Source of the DNA: Commensalibacter nepenthis
GTDB taxonomy: Bacteria; Pseudomonadota; Alphaproteobacteria; Acetobacterales; Acetobacteraceae
NCBI RefSeq assembly: GCF_029953305.1
Contig: NZ_JASBAN010000001.1
Span: 310,001-374,000, forward strand
Direction: 5' to 3'
Length of the DNA stretch: 64,000 nucleotides
Positions within the stretch are counted from its first letter, which is position 1; each line of letters opens with the position of its first letter. A program made the translations under genes and the position numbers. Below are positions 26,210 through 36,162 of the stretch, piece after piece. The notes below the pieces were generated by a model, which worked only from the letters and a program-made list of their open reading frames with translations, searched no databases and was not told the DNA's origin.

Positions 26210-28525
26210 ATGGTAACGACACATAATCTTGGCTTCCCGCGCATCGGTGTTAAAAGAGAATTAAAATTTGCACTGGAGGCCTATTGGAATGGTTCAGAAA
26301 CACAAGAAACACTTTTGCAAACAGGCAAAGAATTAAGGCAAACCCATTGGCAACATCAAAGTCATTTAGATTACATCCCAGCAGGGGACTTTTCTTTTTA
26401 TGACCATATTCTGGATGCCAGCTTTTTATTAGGAAATATTCCAACCCGTTCGATCAAACAACAAGATACGCTTTTAGATCAATATTTTCGTGTTGCCAGA
26501 GGACGCTCGGTCAATGATATTGCGGACGGTAACCAAACTTTTGCAGGGGAAATGACAAAATGGTTTGATACTAATTACCATTATATTGTTCCTGAGTTTA
26601 CCAATGATACAAAATTCTCGTTAAATCCAGAACATTTATTACAACAAATCAAAGAAGCCCAACACATTAACCCCAATGTTAAACCTGTCATCATAGGGCC
26701 TGTCAGTTATTTATATATTGGTAAAACCTATGGTGATCTTGACAAAATTAGCTTATTGCCACAATTGATTGAAACTTATCAACATTTACTAAAAATACTT
26801 GCTGAACACCAAGTGAAATGGGTGCAATTTGACGAACCAATTTTAGTCACTGAACTTTCTGAGGCTTGGAAAAATGCGTTTATCTCAACCTATCAAGTCT
26901 TAAATACGCCTAATATTCATATTTTAATTGCCACCTATTTCGGACAATTACAAGATAATCTTCCTTTGCTGGCTGAGTTGCCTGTGCAAGGGGTTCATTT
27001 AGACACAATCAATGCTTTTGAAGAAATTAATCCACTGATAAATGCCATCACAGACAATAAAATCATCTCATTAGGGGTTGTTAACGGGCGTAATATTTGG
27101 AAAAGTGATTTAAATGCAATTTTACAATGGCTGGAACCGATCGCCCAACAATTAGGAGAGCGTTTGTGGATTGCCCCTTCTTGTTCTTTGCTACACGTCC
27201 CTGTTGATTTAAATAACGAACAAAAGTTAGATCAAGAATTAAAGTCTTGGATGGCTTTTGCGTTACAAAAACTTGAAGAAATTAACATTCTTGCCACCGC
27301 TTTAAACCAAGGCAGAGCCTCTGTCCAACAATTCTTGGACGCAAATCAATCTGCAATCAATAGTCGTAAAAACTCTGATCGCACCCATAATCCAGCAGTG
27401 CGTCATGTTCGCTCTTTAATTACACCAAAACTTGGACAAAGAAAAAGCAATTATGCTGAACGATTTAAAAAGCAACAAGCCATTTTGAATCTTCCTTACT
27501 TCCCTACTACAACGATTGGATCTTTTCCTCAAACTGCAGATATTCGCAAAGCAAGAAATCAATTCAAAAAAGGATTCATTGATTACGAAACTTATCAAGC
27601 GGCAATGCATAAAGAAATTGCCTTTTGTATTGAACAACAAACCAAACTAGAACTTGATGTCTTTGTTCATGGTGAGGCAGAACGTAACGACATGGTGGAA
27701 TATTTTGGCGAGCAACTGAATGGATATGCAATCAGCCAACATGGATGGGTGCAATCTTATGGGTCTCGTTGTGTAAAACCACCCATTTTATACGGAGATA
27801 TCTCTCGTCCCACTCCTATGACGATTGATTGGATTAAATATGCACAATCTTTAACGGATAAACCTGTCAAAGGTATGCTCACTGGTCCCGTTACCATCTT
27901 AAATTGGTCTTTTGTTCGAGACGATCAACCAAGATCAGAAAGCTGCTATCAACTGGCTATGGCAATCAGAGCCGAAGTGTTGGATTTAGAAAAATCTGGC
28001 GTCAAAATCATTCAAATTGACGAAGCTGCATTACGTGAAGGGTTGCCATTACGTCGTTCACAATGGAATGAATATCTGAATTGGGCTGTGGAATCTTTTC
28101 GTATCACCGCCAACGGCGTGCAAGACGAAACCCAAATTCATACCCATATGTGCTATTCTGAATTTAATGATATTATTGCTGCCATTGCATCTATGGATGC
28201 TGATGTGATTACCATTGAGACCTCGCGTTCTAATATGGAATTATTAGAGGTGTTTGAACAATTCAACTATCCAAATTCAATTGGTCCAGGCGTATATGAT
28301 ATTCATTCCCCCAACATTCCATCAACCAAGCAAATCACCGAATTAATGGAAAGAGCCAAACAACTTATCCCCGTCAAGCATTTATGGATCAATCCAGATT
28401 GTGGGCTGAAAACACGTCAATGGCAAGAGGTCATTCCTGCTCTTGAACATATGGTTCATGCTGCTAAATATCTAAGAAAAAACACTATTAACGATCAATT
28501 TTATGCATCGATTACCACACATTAA
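26210..28525 (+). CDS. metE: Cobalamin-independent methionine synthase MetE
   Basis: Transfers a methyl group from methyltetrahydrofolate-triglutamate to homocysteine. 771 residues, the normal length with two TIM barrels. N-terminal [20 protein letters not shown], linker [20 protein letters not shown] at about residue 430, catalytic-barrel [19 protein letters not shown] and the zinc ligands in HTHMCYSEF and [17 protein letters not shown] lies before the ATG. A B12-dependent metH also exists in this window, so MetR/MetE probably serves B12-poor conditions. Confidence 0.98.
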   Translation: MVTTHNLGFPRIGVKRELKFALEAYWNGSETQETLLQTGKELRQTHWQHQSHLDYIPAGDFSFYDHILDASFLLGNIPTRSIKQQDTLLDQYFRVARGRSVNDIADGNQTFAGEMTKWFDTNYHYIVPEFTNDTKFSLNPEHLLQQIKEAQHINPNVKPVIIGPVSYLYIGKTYGDLDKISLLPQLIETYQHLLKILAEHQVKWVQFDEPILVTELSEAWKNAFISTYQVLNTPNIHILIATYFGQLQDNLPLLAELPVQGVHLDTINAFEEINPLINAITDNKIISLGVVNGRNIWKSDLNAILQWLEPIAQQLGERLWIAPSCSLLHVPVDLNNEQKLDQELKSWMAFALQKLEEINILATALNQGRASVQQFLDANQSAINSRKNSDRTHNPAVRHVRSLITPKLGQRKSNYAERFKKQQAILNLPYFPTTTIGSFPQTADIRKARNQFKKGFIDYETYQAAMHKEIAFCIEQQTKLELDVFVHGEAERNDMVEYFGEQLNGYAISQHGWVQSYGSRCVKPPILYGDISRPTPMTIDWIKYAQSLTDKPVKGMLTGPVTILNWSFVRDDQPRSESCYQLAMAIRAEVLDLEKSGVKIIQIDEAALREGLPLRRSQWNEYLNWAVESFRITANGVQDETQIHTHMCYSEFNDIIAAIASMDADVITIETSRSNMELLEVFEQFNYPNSIGPGVYDIHSPNIPSTKQITELMERAKQLIPVKHLWINPDCGLKTRQWQEVIPALEHMVHAAKYLRKNTINDQFYASITTH

Positions 28526-28578
28526 TCTTTAAAGCATTTGATGTACTCTATTTTTGTTTTTTAGTATAAAACAAAAAT

Positions 28579-28631
28579 GTTGTTTACAGTGATATGGAAT
28601 ATCACTGTAAACAACACGATCAATTCCTACA
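28579..28631. mobile_element. Solo IS481-type end with hairpin (MITE-like)
   Basis: The last 27 bp (to CAATTCCTACA at 28631) match the outer end of the 8997-9868 element, with one change (ACGATCAATTCC for GCGATCAATTCC). They are joined to a perfect 17-bp hairpin (28579-28595 with 28599-28615, loop GGA) built from the TTTACAGTGATAT subterminal sequence of the IS. No transposase sequence is attached. It lies between metE and the lipoprotein and could act as a terminator for both. Confidence 0.75.
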
Positions 28632-28633
28632 TA

Positions 28634-29206
28634 TTATTTATGTTGTTCTGGCTGTTGGATAATCACCTGCCCTGTTGGGCTGACACCATATTTTTGACCG
28701 ATCGTTTTTAATATTAATGCTGCATTATACGCATTTTGTGGCGCAGTTTGCTCGTTCGCATAACATTCTATGTTATAAGCGATTTCTGCGGGTCCTGTTG
28801 TAACCACTTGTGGCACTCCATAAAATGGGTCATTCCACACAGGTGTCCCCCAAGCACCAGGACCCCAAAAACCTGGACCGCCACCCCAATAACCACCGCC
28901 ATATCCACCGCCAGCATAAGTTACCTCTCTTTGTGGTTGTTTATGAACGTTGCTAGAGCTATTCATCACAATAAAATATTGATACCCATTTTGAATCGTC
29001 GTTTGGGCGGCTTTAATCAACGTAATATTTTGTGCTGCGGAATAGCTGATATTGTCATTTGCTATATAAGCGATGCGAAATGTTTGTTTATTTAAGGGAT
29101 ATGCGCTAAAATCACCAAGCTGATTAAACGATAAAGGAGTGCTTGATGCACATCCAGAAATTGCCACCACCACAGCAAGTGCTGGTAAAAAAGAAAAAGC
29201 CTTCAT
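28634..29206 (-). CDS. CC0125/CC1285-family lipoprotein
   Basis: 190 residues. Lipoprotein signal MKAFSFLPALAVVVAISGC with the Cys at residue 19 (lipobox AISGC). The mature part has FRIAYIANDNISYSAAQNIT, LIKAAQTTIQNGYQYFIVMN, a Gly/Trp-rich stretch (residues 99-118, GGGYGGGYWGGGPGFW) and a second conserved half. This matches the CC0125/CC1285 lipoprotein family of alphaproteobacteria, function unknown. Likely outer-membrane or periplasmic. Confidence 0.85.
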   Translation of the reverse strand: MKAFSFLPALAVVVAISGCASSTPLSFNQLGDFSAYPLNKQTFRIAYIANDNISYSAAQNITLIKAAQTTIQNGYQYFIVMNSSSNVHKQPQREVTYAGGGYGGGYWGGGPGFWGPGAWGTPVWNDPFYGVPQVVTTGPAEIAYNIECYANEQTAPQNAYNAALILKTIGQKYGVSPTGQVIIQQPEQHK

Positions 29207-29425
29207 CCTTAATCATTCCTTTACATTTGATGGAAAATTATTGCTGACAAAAAATCAACTTACAAAAATAAGATACTCATATTGTTGAATATTTTACAAT
29301 ATATTTATTCTTTTAATGATTTCAATAATCCCAATAAACTCTTTTGTTTTTCTTTACGCTTAATTCTGATAGGTTAGTGCTTTCTTAACATATTTCCTTT
29401 ATCAAACTCTTTTGTTTTATAGCTC

Positions 29426-30481
29426 ATGTTACCTGTATCTTTCACGCATCTTATTCGGAATAAAGCATTTGAACTGGGGTTTGATCAGTTTGGTATTTGT
29501 AAAGCACAACTTTCGCCAAAAAAAGCACAACAATTAAACGAATTTATTGAAAAAAAACGCCACGGAGACATGCAATGGTTAGAAGATCGTGCTTTTCAAC
29601 GGTCTAGCCCAGACCATTTATGGCCAGAAGTCAAATCTGCTATTGTTTTAGGAGTTAATTATGGACCTGACCTTGATCCACTCGCCAATTTGAACCGTCC
29701 TCTAACGGGAAATATTTCCGTTTATGCACGCCACAGAGACTATCATGACATGATAAAAGGATGGTTAAAACATTTGGCACAATATCTTTTAAAAGAAGCC
29801 AAACCCTATTCAATACCAACAGATCAGGTTAAAGTCTTTGTCGATACCGCACCCATTATGGAAAAACCCCTTGCCCAACAAGCAGGGCTGGGTTGGCAAG
29901 GCAAACATACCAACTTAGTCTCGCGCCAATTTGGCAGTTGGCTTTTTTTAGGAGAAATTTTAACAACCTTAGAGCTCCCCTCATCTGAAATTCCCAAAAA
30001 CCATTGTGGTAGTTGCAATCAATGTTTACAAGCATGTCCAACGCAAGCCTTTCCAGCCCCTTTTCAATTGGATGCTCAACGCTGTATCTCTTACCTTACC
30101 ATCGAATATGGGAACAGCATTCCGATTGAATTTAGAAAAGCCATTGGCAATCGCATTTATGGATGTGATGATTGCTTAGCGGTATGCCCATGGAACCGTT
30201 TCGCGCAACATAGTCGCCATATAAAATTACAAGCACGCCAAGAGCTTAATAGCCCTTTATTACAGGAATTTATACAATTTTCAGAAGAGGAATTTCGACA
30301 ATTTTTCTCTGGCTCACCTGTCAAACGGATTGGATATATACGTTTTATACGCAATGTTTTAATTGCAATCGGGAATTCACAACAACAGTCATTGCTATCT
30401 CATGCATTATTATGGAAAAATCATGAGAATGCTATTGTCCAAGAAACAGCCCAGTGGGCGATACAACAACTTCAATTATGA
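29426..30481 (+). CDS. queG: Epoxyqueuosine reductase QueG
   Basis: Last step of queuosine synthesis: B12-dependent reduction of epoxyqueuosine in tRNA. 351 residues. YARHRDYHDMIKGWLKHLA near residue 95, DTAPIMEKPLAQQAGLGWQG near 139, and two [4Fe-4S] motifs: CGSCNQCLQACPTQAF (about 194-209) and CDDCLAVCP (about 248-256) with an earlier Cys. Its cobalamin need fits bluB and metH in this window. The stop overlaps the next start (ATGA). Confidence 0.96.
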   Translation: MLPVSFTHLIRNKAFELGFDQFGICKAQLSPKKAQQLNEFIEKKRHGDMQWLEDRAFQRSSPDHLWPEVKSAIVLGVNYGPDLDPLANLNRPLTGNISVYARHRDYHDMIKGWLKHLAQYLLKEAKPYSIPTDQVKVFVDTAPIMEKPLAQQAGLGWQGKHTNLVSRQFGSWLFLGEILTTLELPSSEIPKNHCGSCNQCLQACPTQAFPAPFQLDAQRCISYLTIEYGNSIPIEFRKAIGNRIYGCDDCLAVCPWNRFAQHSRHIKLQARQELNSPLLQEFIQFSEEEFRQFFSGSPVKRIGYIRFIRNVLIAIGNSQQQSLLSHALLWKNHENAIVQETAQWAIQQLQL

Positions 30482-30708
30482 GCAATCCTTATTTACAAAA
30501 ACGCAGCCTCAGGCTTTCTGGTCATAAAACCAGCGTAGCCTTAGAACAAGAATTCTGGCAAGCCTTAGAACAATATGCTCAAAAACAACAATGTTCTTTA
30601 GCAGCATTAATCATGTCTATTGACACAGACAGAGACCCCAATCGACCGCTTTCATCTGCATTACGATTGGCAGCATTGGATTTTGCATCAAAGTCAAAAA
30701 ACGGATAA
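30478..30708 (+). CDS. Small ribbon-helix-helix protein
   Basis: 76 residues, start overlapping the queG stop by ATGA, so translationally coupled. The text RSLRLSGHKTSVALEQEFWQ, then LEQYAQKQQCSLAALIMSID and PLSSALRLAALDF matches the RHH_4 (PF13467) family of short alphaproteobacterial ribbon-helix-helix proteins. Probably a DNA-binding regulator; target unknown. An upstream in-frame ATG at 30454 would overlap queG by 28 nt and is less likely. Confidence 0.8.
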   Translation: MSNPYLQKRSLRLSGHKTSVALEQEFWQALEQYAQKQQCSLAALIMSIDTDRDPNRPLSSALRLAALDFASKSKNG

Positions 30709-30774
30709 AAACATTGCCTTTTGCTGCAAAAATAGTAGACTTGTAGTCTATTTGTAATTTGTATTGTTGAGCAT

Positions 30775-31605
30775 ATGGCGTTTATTGGAAAAATTTTTGG
30801 TACCGTTGCTGGCTTTGCTGCTGGGGGACCTATGGGTGCTTTATTGGGCGCAGCATTAGGACATGCAGCGGACAAAAATACTTTGTTGGATCCCCCTCCT
30901 GGTGGGTGGACAGAACAATGGAAACGTAAAATCTCTCCAGATTTTATGGGGGCTGCCAGCTATATCGCTGTAAAAATGGCTGTCAATACAGGTAAAAAAG
31001 ATCAAGTACTTGCACTCTGTATGATTATTCTATCCGCAAAAATCGCCAAATGTGATGGCGCCGTTAATCGTCAAGAAATCGATGCTTTTAAACGTTTTTT
31101 TGCAGTGCCTGCTCAACAGCAAGCAGCAATTGGAAAATTATTTGACCAAGCACGCCAACGCGTTGACGACTATCCAAAATTTGCAGAGGAGCTTTCTATT
31201 GCTTTTAAAGACGAAAAGAGCAAACTCGAAAATCTTTTAATCTTGCTCTTTGCCATTGCCAAAGCAGACTTAGATCCATCAGCGCCATTACATGACGAAG
31301 AAGAAAAATTCTTACGCCAAGTTCATAAAATCTTTGAACTGCCTCAATCTGCATGGGATTATGCATTAAATGGTGGAACTTTACGTAGTGTAACAGAAGA
31401 ACAAAACCCTTACGAAGCCCTTGAAATCCACAGTAATGCCACAGATGAAGAAGTGCGTAATCAATGGCGCAAATTGGTCAGAGAACATCACCCAGATGTC
31501 ATGGCATCCAAAGGTGCGTCAGAGGCAGAAATGGCAAAATCAGCCATTAAAATCGTTAAAATCAATGCTGCTTGGGATTATATCAAACGCAATCGCGGTC
31601 TATAG
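30775..31605 (+). CDS. DjlA-like co-chaperone (TerB + J domain)
   Basis: 276 residues. The N-terminus has a Gly/Ala-rich hydrophobic stretch (GTVAGFAAGGPMGALLGAAL, residues 9-28) that may insert into the membrane. A TerB-like helical domain spans about 75-200 (AKIAKCDGAVNRQEIDAFKR). A C-terminal J domain spans about 208-276 with the essential HPD in REHHPDVM. It should stimulate DnaK, as DjlA does. 66 nt separates it from the RHH gene, so it may belong to the queG transcript. Confidence 0.88.
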   Translation: MAFIGKIFGTVAGFAAGGPMGALLGAALGHAADKNTLLDPPPGGWTEQWKRKISPDFMGAASYIAVKMAVNTGKKDQVLALCMIILSAKIAKCDGAVNRQEIDAFKRFFAVPAQQQAAIGKLFDQARQRVDDYPKFAEELSIAFKDEKSKLENLLILLFAIAKADLDPSAPLHDEEEKFLRQVHKIFELPQSAWDYALNGGTLRSVTEEQNPYEALEIHSNATDEEVRNQWRKLVREHHPDVMASKGASEAEMAKSAIKIVKINAAWDYIKRNRGL

Positions 31606-31908
31606 GCACCAAATAGTTCATTCATCATTTTTTACATAAACGATTCTTATGTGCAATTCTTGTTTTATATCAATATTTTACAATAAAAACTAAAATAATA
31701 TTGTGATTATATTACAACATTTCATCAAGATACGATTATTTTTTATTCTATCCATAACCTTTTTTCTGTTGTTTAGAAATGAATCTGCTATGGTCGAAAC
31801 GCATTCTGTGCAAAATAAATAACCATTATATTTTGAATCATCTTTGAAATATTATTTGGTACGTTTAATATAATCTATGAAATTAATTAAGGTCACTTGA
31901 GAGGCAAA
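31606..31908. other. 303-bp AT-rich spacer, promoter region of mlaA
   Basis: No gene and no RNA structure recognised. It must hold the promoter of the mlaA-mlaC pair. The only clear signal is the ribosome site GAGAGG at 31899-31904. Confidence 0.5.
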
Positions 31909-32733
31909 ATGGATTTGAATTACACGAATATTTCTCATTCTTTACAGTCTCTAACAAAGAAAAAACAAAAAATGCGTCGTCTCTCTTATATCACTTTGAC
32001 TGTTGGTTTATCTCTTTTTGCCAGTGCTTGCACAGCACCTGTTCCCAAAGATCCAGAAGCCTTGGCTGAATATAAACGCAATAATGATAAATACGAACCC
32101 ACAAACCGTGAAATGTATGATTTTACCATGACAGTGGATAAATATACGTTACGCCCTGTGTCAAAGGCATATGTATGGGCGGTTCCCAAAGTGGTTCGCA
32201 AATCTCTGAGCAATATGATTACAACAATGAATGAACCTGTTGTATTCTTTTCTGATGTAGGTGCTGGCAAACCAAGGCGCGCAGGCGATACCTTTGCCCG
32301 TTGGTGTATCAATATGGTTGCTGGTATTGGTGGTTTTATTGATGTTGCCTCGATGGTTGGGTATGAACATCACGATACCACCCCAGGCATGACCTTGGCT
32401 TCTTGGGGAATTAAATCAGGTCCTTATTTATTTGTACCCTTTATGGGACCATCGAGCTTTCGTGAAGCCGGTGGCTCTATCATCGCTGTTGGTTTGCAAC
32501 CGCTTAACTATGTCCCCAGAGGATATGGGTTGATTACTTTTAACTGGGCCTATAATATCCTAGGTGTGATTAGTGCTAGAGCTGACTATATGGATGCGTT
32601 GGATCAGTTACAAAGAGATTCATTGGATCCTTATGCAACAGTTCGAAGTGCATACCAACAACAACAAAGCGCTGAAATCAAAGAGCTGATTAATGACCAT
32701 AGAGCCACAACACCAGCTTGGTATATAAAATAA
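31909..32733 (+). CDS. mlaA: MlaA (VacJ) family outer-membrane lipoprotein
   Basis: Removes misplaced phospholipid from the outer leaflet of the outer membrane and passes it to MlaC. Lipobox LFASAC with Cys at about residue 41 from this start. YEPTNREMYDFTMTVDKYTL, then RFINTxxGIGG-like text as RWCINMVAGIGGFIDVASMV, GMTLASWGIKSGPYLFVPFM and GPSSFRE are family blocks. GAGAGG precedes the ATG at 31909; a shorter start at 31972 (MRRLSYITLT) would give a more usual signal peptide but lacks a site. Confidence 0.93.
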   Translation: MDLNYTNISHSLQSLTKKKQKMRRLSYITLTVGLSLFASACTAPVPKDPEALAEYKRNNDKYEPTNREMYDFTMTVDKYTLRPVSKAYVWAVPKVVRKSLSNMITTMNEPVVFFSDVGAGKPRRAGDTFARWCINMVAGIGGFIDVASMVGYEHHDTTPGMTLASWGIKSGPYLFVPFMGPSSFREAGGSIIAVGLQPLNYVPRGYGLITFNWAYNILGVISARADYMDALDQLQRDSLDPYATVRSAYQQQQSAEIKELINDHRATTPAWYIK

Positions 32734-32748
32734 GTTAGGAATTATACA

Positions 32749-33402
32749 ATGAAGAGTTACTCTTGTCGTTTTCTTTTTTCTGTAGCCGCAGTTTCAGGTA
32801 TATTATTATCTAGTACTATAGTTCCTCATGCTCCCTTTGCTATTCCAGCTGCGCACGCGCAAAAAACTTATTCAAGTGCAGAATTACGTCAATGGCTTGA
32901 AGCCACAGGCAATAAAATGGTCTCTGTTGTAAACAGCAACAAATCAGCAAAAGAGAAAAAAGAACAATTTTTAACGATTTTAAATCAAGATGTTGATGTA
33001 GATACGATCGCTAAATTCTGCCTTGGTCGCTTTTGGCGTGTTGCAACACCAGAGCAACAAAAAGAGTATGTCCAATTATTCCATCAGGTTTTAATTAACT
33101 CTATTACTGACCGTTTGGGTGAATATAAAGGCGTTTCTTTTGACATTGGCAAGGTTTCCAACGTTGAAGGCGGTAGATTTTCTATAGAAACCATCCTTCA
33201 TCGTCCAAAACAACCCAATGTTTCAATACAATGGATTATCAGCACAGAAAGCGGATCCCCTAGAGTGGTGGATATTATTGGTGAAAATGCGTCCTTATCC
33301 GTAACACAAAGAGGTGACTATACGTCCTTTATTGCTCGACATGGTAATAATGTGTCTGCATTGATTGATGCTTTAAAACGTCAAATCTCAAAACATCCAT
33401 AA
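32749..33402 (+). CDS. mlaC: Periplasmic phospholipid-binding protein MlaC
   Basis: 217 residues with a signal peptide ending AHA (about residue 38). The domain from about 45 on matches MlaC/Ttg2D: DVDVDTIAKFCLGRFWRVAT, PEQQKEYVQLFHQVLINSIT and a C-terminal VVDIIGENASLSVTQRGDYT. It receives lipids from MlaA 15 nt upstream and carries them to the inner-membrane MlaFEDB complex, which is not in this window. Closed by a strong terminator. Confidence 0.93.
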   Translation: MKSYSCRFLFSVAAVSGILLSSTIVPHAPFAIPAAHAQKTYSSAELRQWLEATGNKMVSVVNSNKSAKEKKEQFLTILNQDVDVDTIAKFCLGRFWRVATPEQQKEYVQLFHQVLINSITDRLGEYKGVSFDIGKVSNVEGGRFSIETILHRPKQPNVSIQWIISTESGSPRVVDIIGENASLSVTQRGDYTSFIARHGNNVSALIDALKRQISKHP

Positions 33403-33433
33403 TCATTCATTTCAAAGATAAATATATTTAGTG

Positions 33434-33470
33434 AAAAGCCAGGAAATCTTATTCTCCTGGCTTTTTTATT
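33434..33470 (+). terminator. Terminator of mlaA-mlaC
   Basis: AAAAGCCAGGA (33434-33444) pairs with TCCTGGCTTTT (33454-33464), followed by TTTATTT. A textbook rho-independent signal 32 nt after mlaC. Confidence 0.92.
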
Positions 33471-33505
33471 TCAATCTATACTAAACAAACGGGGGATCTA
33501 ATATC

Positions 33506-34144
33506 ATGACCGCTCCTCAATTTTCCAATGATTTCATTCTAGAGCTTGAACAGCTCTTTTCTTGGCGCAGAGATGTCAGGCATTTCCAGTCTAAACCGGT
33601 TGATAACCAAATTCTGGACCAACTTTTATCAGTTGCCTCGTTGGCTCCGTCTGTTGGTCTCAGCCAACCTTGGCGGTATATTAAGGTTGAAACCCCTGCA
33701 CTTCGTGAAGCAATTTATACCCTCTTTCAGGAATGTAACCATCAAGCTGCACAAGAATATGCGTCTGAACAACAACAGCTTTACTCTAATTTAAAACTTT
33801 CTGGTCTGAACGATGCCCCTCATCATATCGCAGTCTTTTCAGAGGCAAACCCACAACAAGGCAAAGGATTAGGCAGGCAGACTATGCCAGAAACCACTGC
33901 TTACTCAACCGTGATGTCTATCTTCAGCTTTTGGTTGGCTGCCAGAGCCTATAATATTGGTGTGGGTTGGGTTTCAATTTTACCTCCTGAAAAAGTAAAA
34001 TTAATTTTAACCGTTCCAAAAGATTGGAATTTTGTAGCCTATTTATGTGTTGGATATCCACAATTTCAAAACATAATCCCAGAACTAGAGGAAAAAGGCT
34101 GGGAAAAACGCAATCCAGAACGACAGCAATGGATCATTAAATAG
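33506..34144 (+). CDS. bluB: 5,6-dimethylbenzimidazole synthase BluB
   Basis: Cleaves reduced FMN with oxygen to make the lower ligand of vitamin B12. 212 residues, nitroreductase fold. The BluB-typical blocks are RRDVRHFQSKPVD near residue 21, LAPSVGLSQPWRYI near 46, and ARAYNIGVGWVSILPPEKV near 147; the last separates BluB from ordinary nitroreductases. Standing alone here, it supports the cobalamin users metH and queG. GGGGGATCT lies 8 nt ahead of the ATG. Confidence 0.93.
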   Translation: MTAPQFSNDFILELEQLFSWRRDVRHFQSKPVDNQILDQLLSVASLAPSVGLSQPWRYIKVETPALREAIYTLFQECNHQAAQEYASEQQQLYSNLKLSGLNDAPHHIAVFSEANPQQGKGLGRQTMPETTAYSTVMSIFSFWLAARAYNIGVGWVSILPPEKVKLILTVPKDWNFVAYLCVGYPQFQNIIPELEEKGWEKRNPERQQWIIK

Positions 34145-34314
34145 AACCATCAAAACATCATATATAAATAATCTCTACTCGATCTGATAAAAATCTTTTG
34201 ATTTTTATATTTGTGTGTTTTTCTATAGGTATATTATTTTGCTTACTATAATTTTATATGTAACAAGCGAAATTTAATGCTCCAATTTTATAAAAATACA
34301 GAAACAGGACGATT

Positions 34315-36000
34315 ATGAGCAATTCTTCACTAAGGGTTTCTGACACACCTGAAGCCCATCAAAATTCATTCACATACTATCCCGTCGCATTAAGCGTCAT
34401 GACAACTGTTTTCTTCATGTGGGGATTTCTGACATGTTTGAATGATATTCTTATTCCACATTTAAAGACCGTATTTGAATTAAACTATGCCCAAGCAATG
34501 TTGGTTCAATTTACATTCTTTGGTGCATATTTTCTAATGTCTATACCGGGGGGAAAAATTATCTCTTCATTAGGGTATAAAAAAGGCATTGTCGCAGGTC
34601 TGATTATTGCAGCCATTGGTGCATTTGGATTTTGGCCTGCGGCTATTTCTTCGAATTATTATATTTTCCTGATTGCTCTGTTTATTTTGGCGACTGGGAT
34701 CACAATCTTACAGGTCGCAGCCAATCCATATGTGACTTTACTAGGATCTCAAAAAACCAGCTCTAGCCGATTAAATTTGGCACAAGCCTTCAACTCTTTA
34801 GGAACGACCGTAGCTCCCTATCTTGGCGGGGTTCTAATTCTTGTAGGTGCGTCTTATACATTGCCAAAGGACGTTGCAACAGCTCCAGAAACAGTGCAAT
34901 TAATTTCTATACTTGAAAATAAATCACTCCCCGATATTCAATCAGCATTCAATCAAGCAAAACCAGAAAATATTGCTTATGCCCTTAAAAACATTCCACC
35001 TTTTATATTCAATAAACTTTCGAATGAAGTGTTATTAGAACAATCCAATCGCCTTCCCCCTGAAATATTAGGAACCGTTTTAAGCGATATCCCTACTGAG
35101 CAAAAACTCTTTATCCTTAGCAATATTTCTACAGAAAAGTTGGATCAATTGCCTGCTGATGCGCTTGTTCAGTCAATGGATAGTCTTGTTACGACTTCAT
35201 TAGATACAAACCAAACAAGCATGCTTCAAAAGTTAAAAAATGAAATAACACCCGCCACGCATCAAAAGATGCAAGCATATCGGACTAATCAAGCCAAATC
35301 AGTGCAAAAACCCTATGCAATATTAGGGCTCATTCTTTTGTTACTGGCTGGTTTCGTTGCCATTTTTAAACTTCCTGAAAATAAAGATCAAGCAGAGGAA
35401 AATAAAGATACACCACATTCTTTGAAAGATGTATTTCAATATCCTCATGCAGTTTTGGGGGCATTAGGGATTTTCTTTTATGTTGGTGCTGAAGTATCGG
35501 TCGGCAGTTTTATGATTAGCTATTTAACATTACCCGATATTGGTCGCATGACAGAACAAGTTGCCTCTCAATATGTTGCTTTTTTCTGGGGAGGCGCTAT
35601 GGTTGGGCGTGTAATAGGGTCAGCATTAATGGTGAAAATATCCCCACGAAAATTGCTATCTCTTTGTGCAATCGTTAATGTCTGTTTGCTGGTTATTACA
35701 TTGACATCTTCTGGCAACCTTGCCGTTTACTCGATTATTTCCATTGGATTATTTAACTCTATTATGTTCCCCACTATCTTTTCTTTGGCAGTGACTGGAA
35801 TGGGAATTTTAACTGAACAAACATCAAGCTTGGTAGTAATGGCAATCGTCGGAGGCGCTGTAATCCCATTTGCTCAAGGCTTTATTGCCGATAGCATCGG
35901 ATTACATCACGCTTTCTTATTGCCACTCCTTTGTTATTTTTATATTCTATATTACGGTCTAAGGGGTGCCAATCTTTCTAAAACAGTTACAAAACAATAA
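34315..36000 (+). CDS. FucP/GluP-type sugar:H+ symporter with a ~145-residue loop insertion
   Basis: 561 residues against about 410-440 for the family. FFMWGFLTCLNDILIPHLK (TM1), ILQVAANPYVTLLG, and SRLNLAQAFNSLGTTVAPYL (TM5) are hallmarks of the FucP/GluP branch of MFS. Between TM5 (ends about 180) and TM6 (starts about 333) lies an extra helical, Leu/Pro/Ser-rich segment. It contains repeated phrases such as LPPEILGTVLSDIP and LFILSNISTEKLDQLPADAL. By MFS topology this loop faces the periplasm. TM7 onward looks normal (GIFFYVGAEVSVGSFMISYL). Substrate likely a hexose or fucose, not certain. Confidence 0.85.
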   Translation: MSNSSLRVSDTPEAHQNSFTYYPVALSVMTTVFFMWGFLTCLNDILIPHLKTVFELNYAQAMLVQFTFFGAYFLMSIPGGKIISSLGYKKGIVAGLIIAAIGAFGFWPAAISSNYYIFLIALFILATGITILQVAANPYVTLLGSQKTSSSRLNLAQAFNSLGTTVAPYLGGVLILVGASYTLPKDVATAPETVQLISILENKSLPDIQSAFNQAKPENIAYALKNIPPFIFNKLSNEVLLEQSNRLPPEILGTVLSDIPTEQKLFILSNISTEKLDQLPADALVQSMDSLVTTSLDTNQTSMLQKLKNEITPATHQKMQAYRTNQAKSVQKPYAILGLILLLLAGFVAIFKLPENKDQAEENKDTPHSLKDVFQYPHAVLGALGIFFYVGAEVSVGSFMISYLTLPDIGRMTEQVASQYVAFFWGGAMVGRVIGSALMVKISPRKLLSLCAIVNVCLLVITLTSSGNLAVYSIISIGLFNSIMFPTIFSLAVTGMGILTEQTSSLVVMAIVGGAVIPFAQGFIADSIGLHHAFLLPLLCYFYILYYGLRGANLSKTVTKQ

Positions 36001-36009
36001 TAACTATAT

Positions 36010-36036
36010 TACTGGACAATAATATGTTGTCCAGTA
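36010..36036 (+). terminator. Hairpin after the sugar transporter
   Basis: TACTGGACAA (36010-36019) pairs perfectly with TTGTCCAGTA (36027-36036), loop of 7. It starts 9 nt after the stop codon. No T run follows, so its strength as a terminator is uncertain. Confidence 0.6.
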
Positions 36037-36045
36037 AGCATTAGT

Positions 36046-36085
36046 TGTAGGAATTGATCGCATTGTTTTACTGTCATTTCACAAT
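36046..36085 (+). mobile_element. Solo IS481-type end
   Basis: TGTAGGAATTGATCGCATTG and the following TTTTACTG match the left end of the 8997-9868 element (one difference in the first 20 bases), then similarity fades. There is no transposase and no second end nearby. Probably debris of a deleted copy. Confidence 0.65.
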
Positions 36086-36098
36086 GCCACAAAGATAA

Positions 36099-36139
36099 AA
36101 AAGCAGCCTTTTGATTTAAAAAATCATTAAGCTGCTTTA
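36099..36139 (-). terminator. Terminator of the oxidase gene
   Basis: AAAGCAGC (36100-36107) pairs with GCTGCTTT (36131-36138), with internal AAATC/GATTT pairing in the loop; on the minus strand a T run follows. It lies 24 nt after the stop at 36163. Confidence 0.8.
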
Positions 36140-36162
36140 TATAAGTTAGTAAATCATATTCA

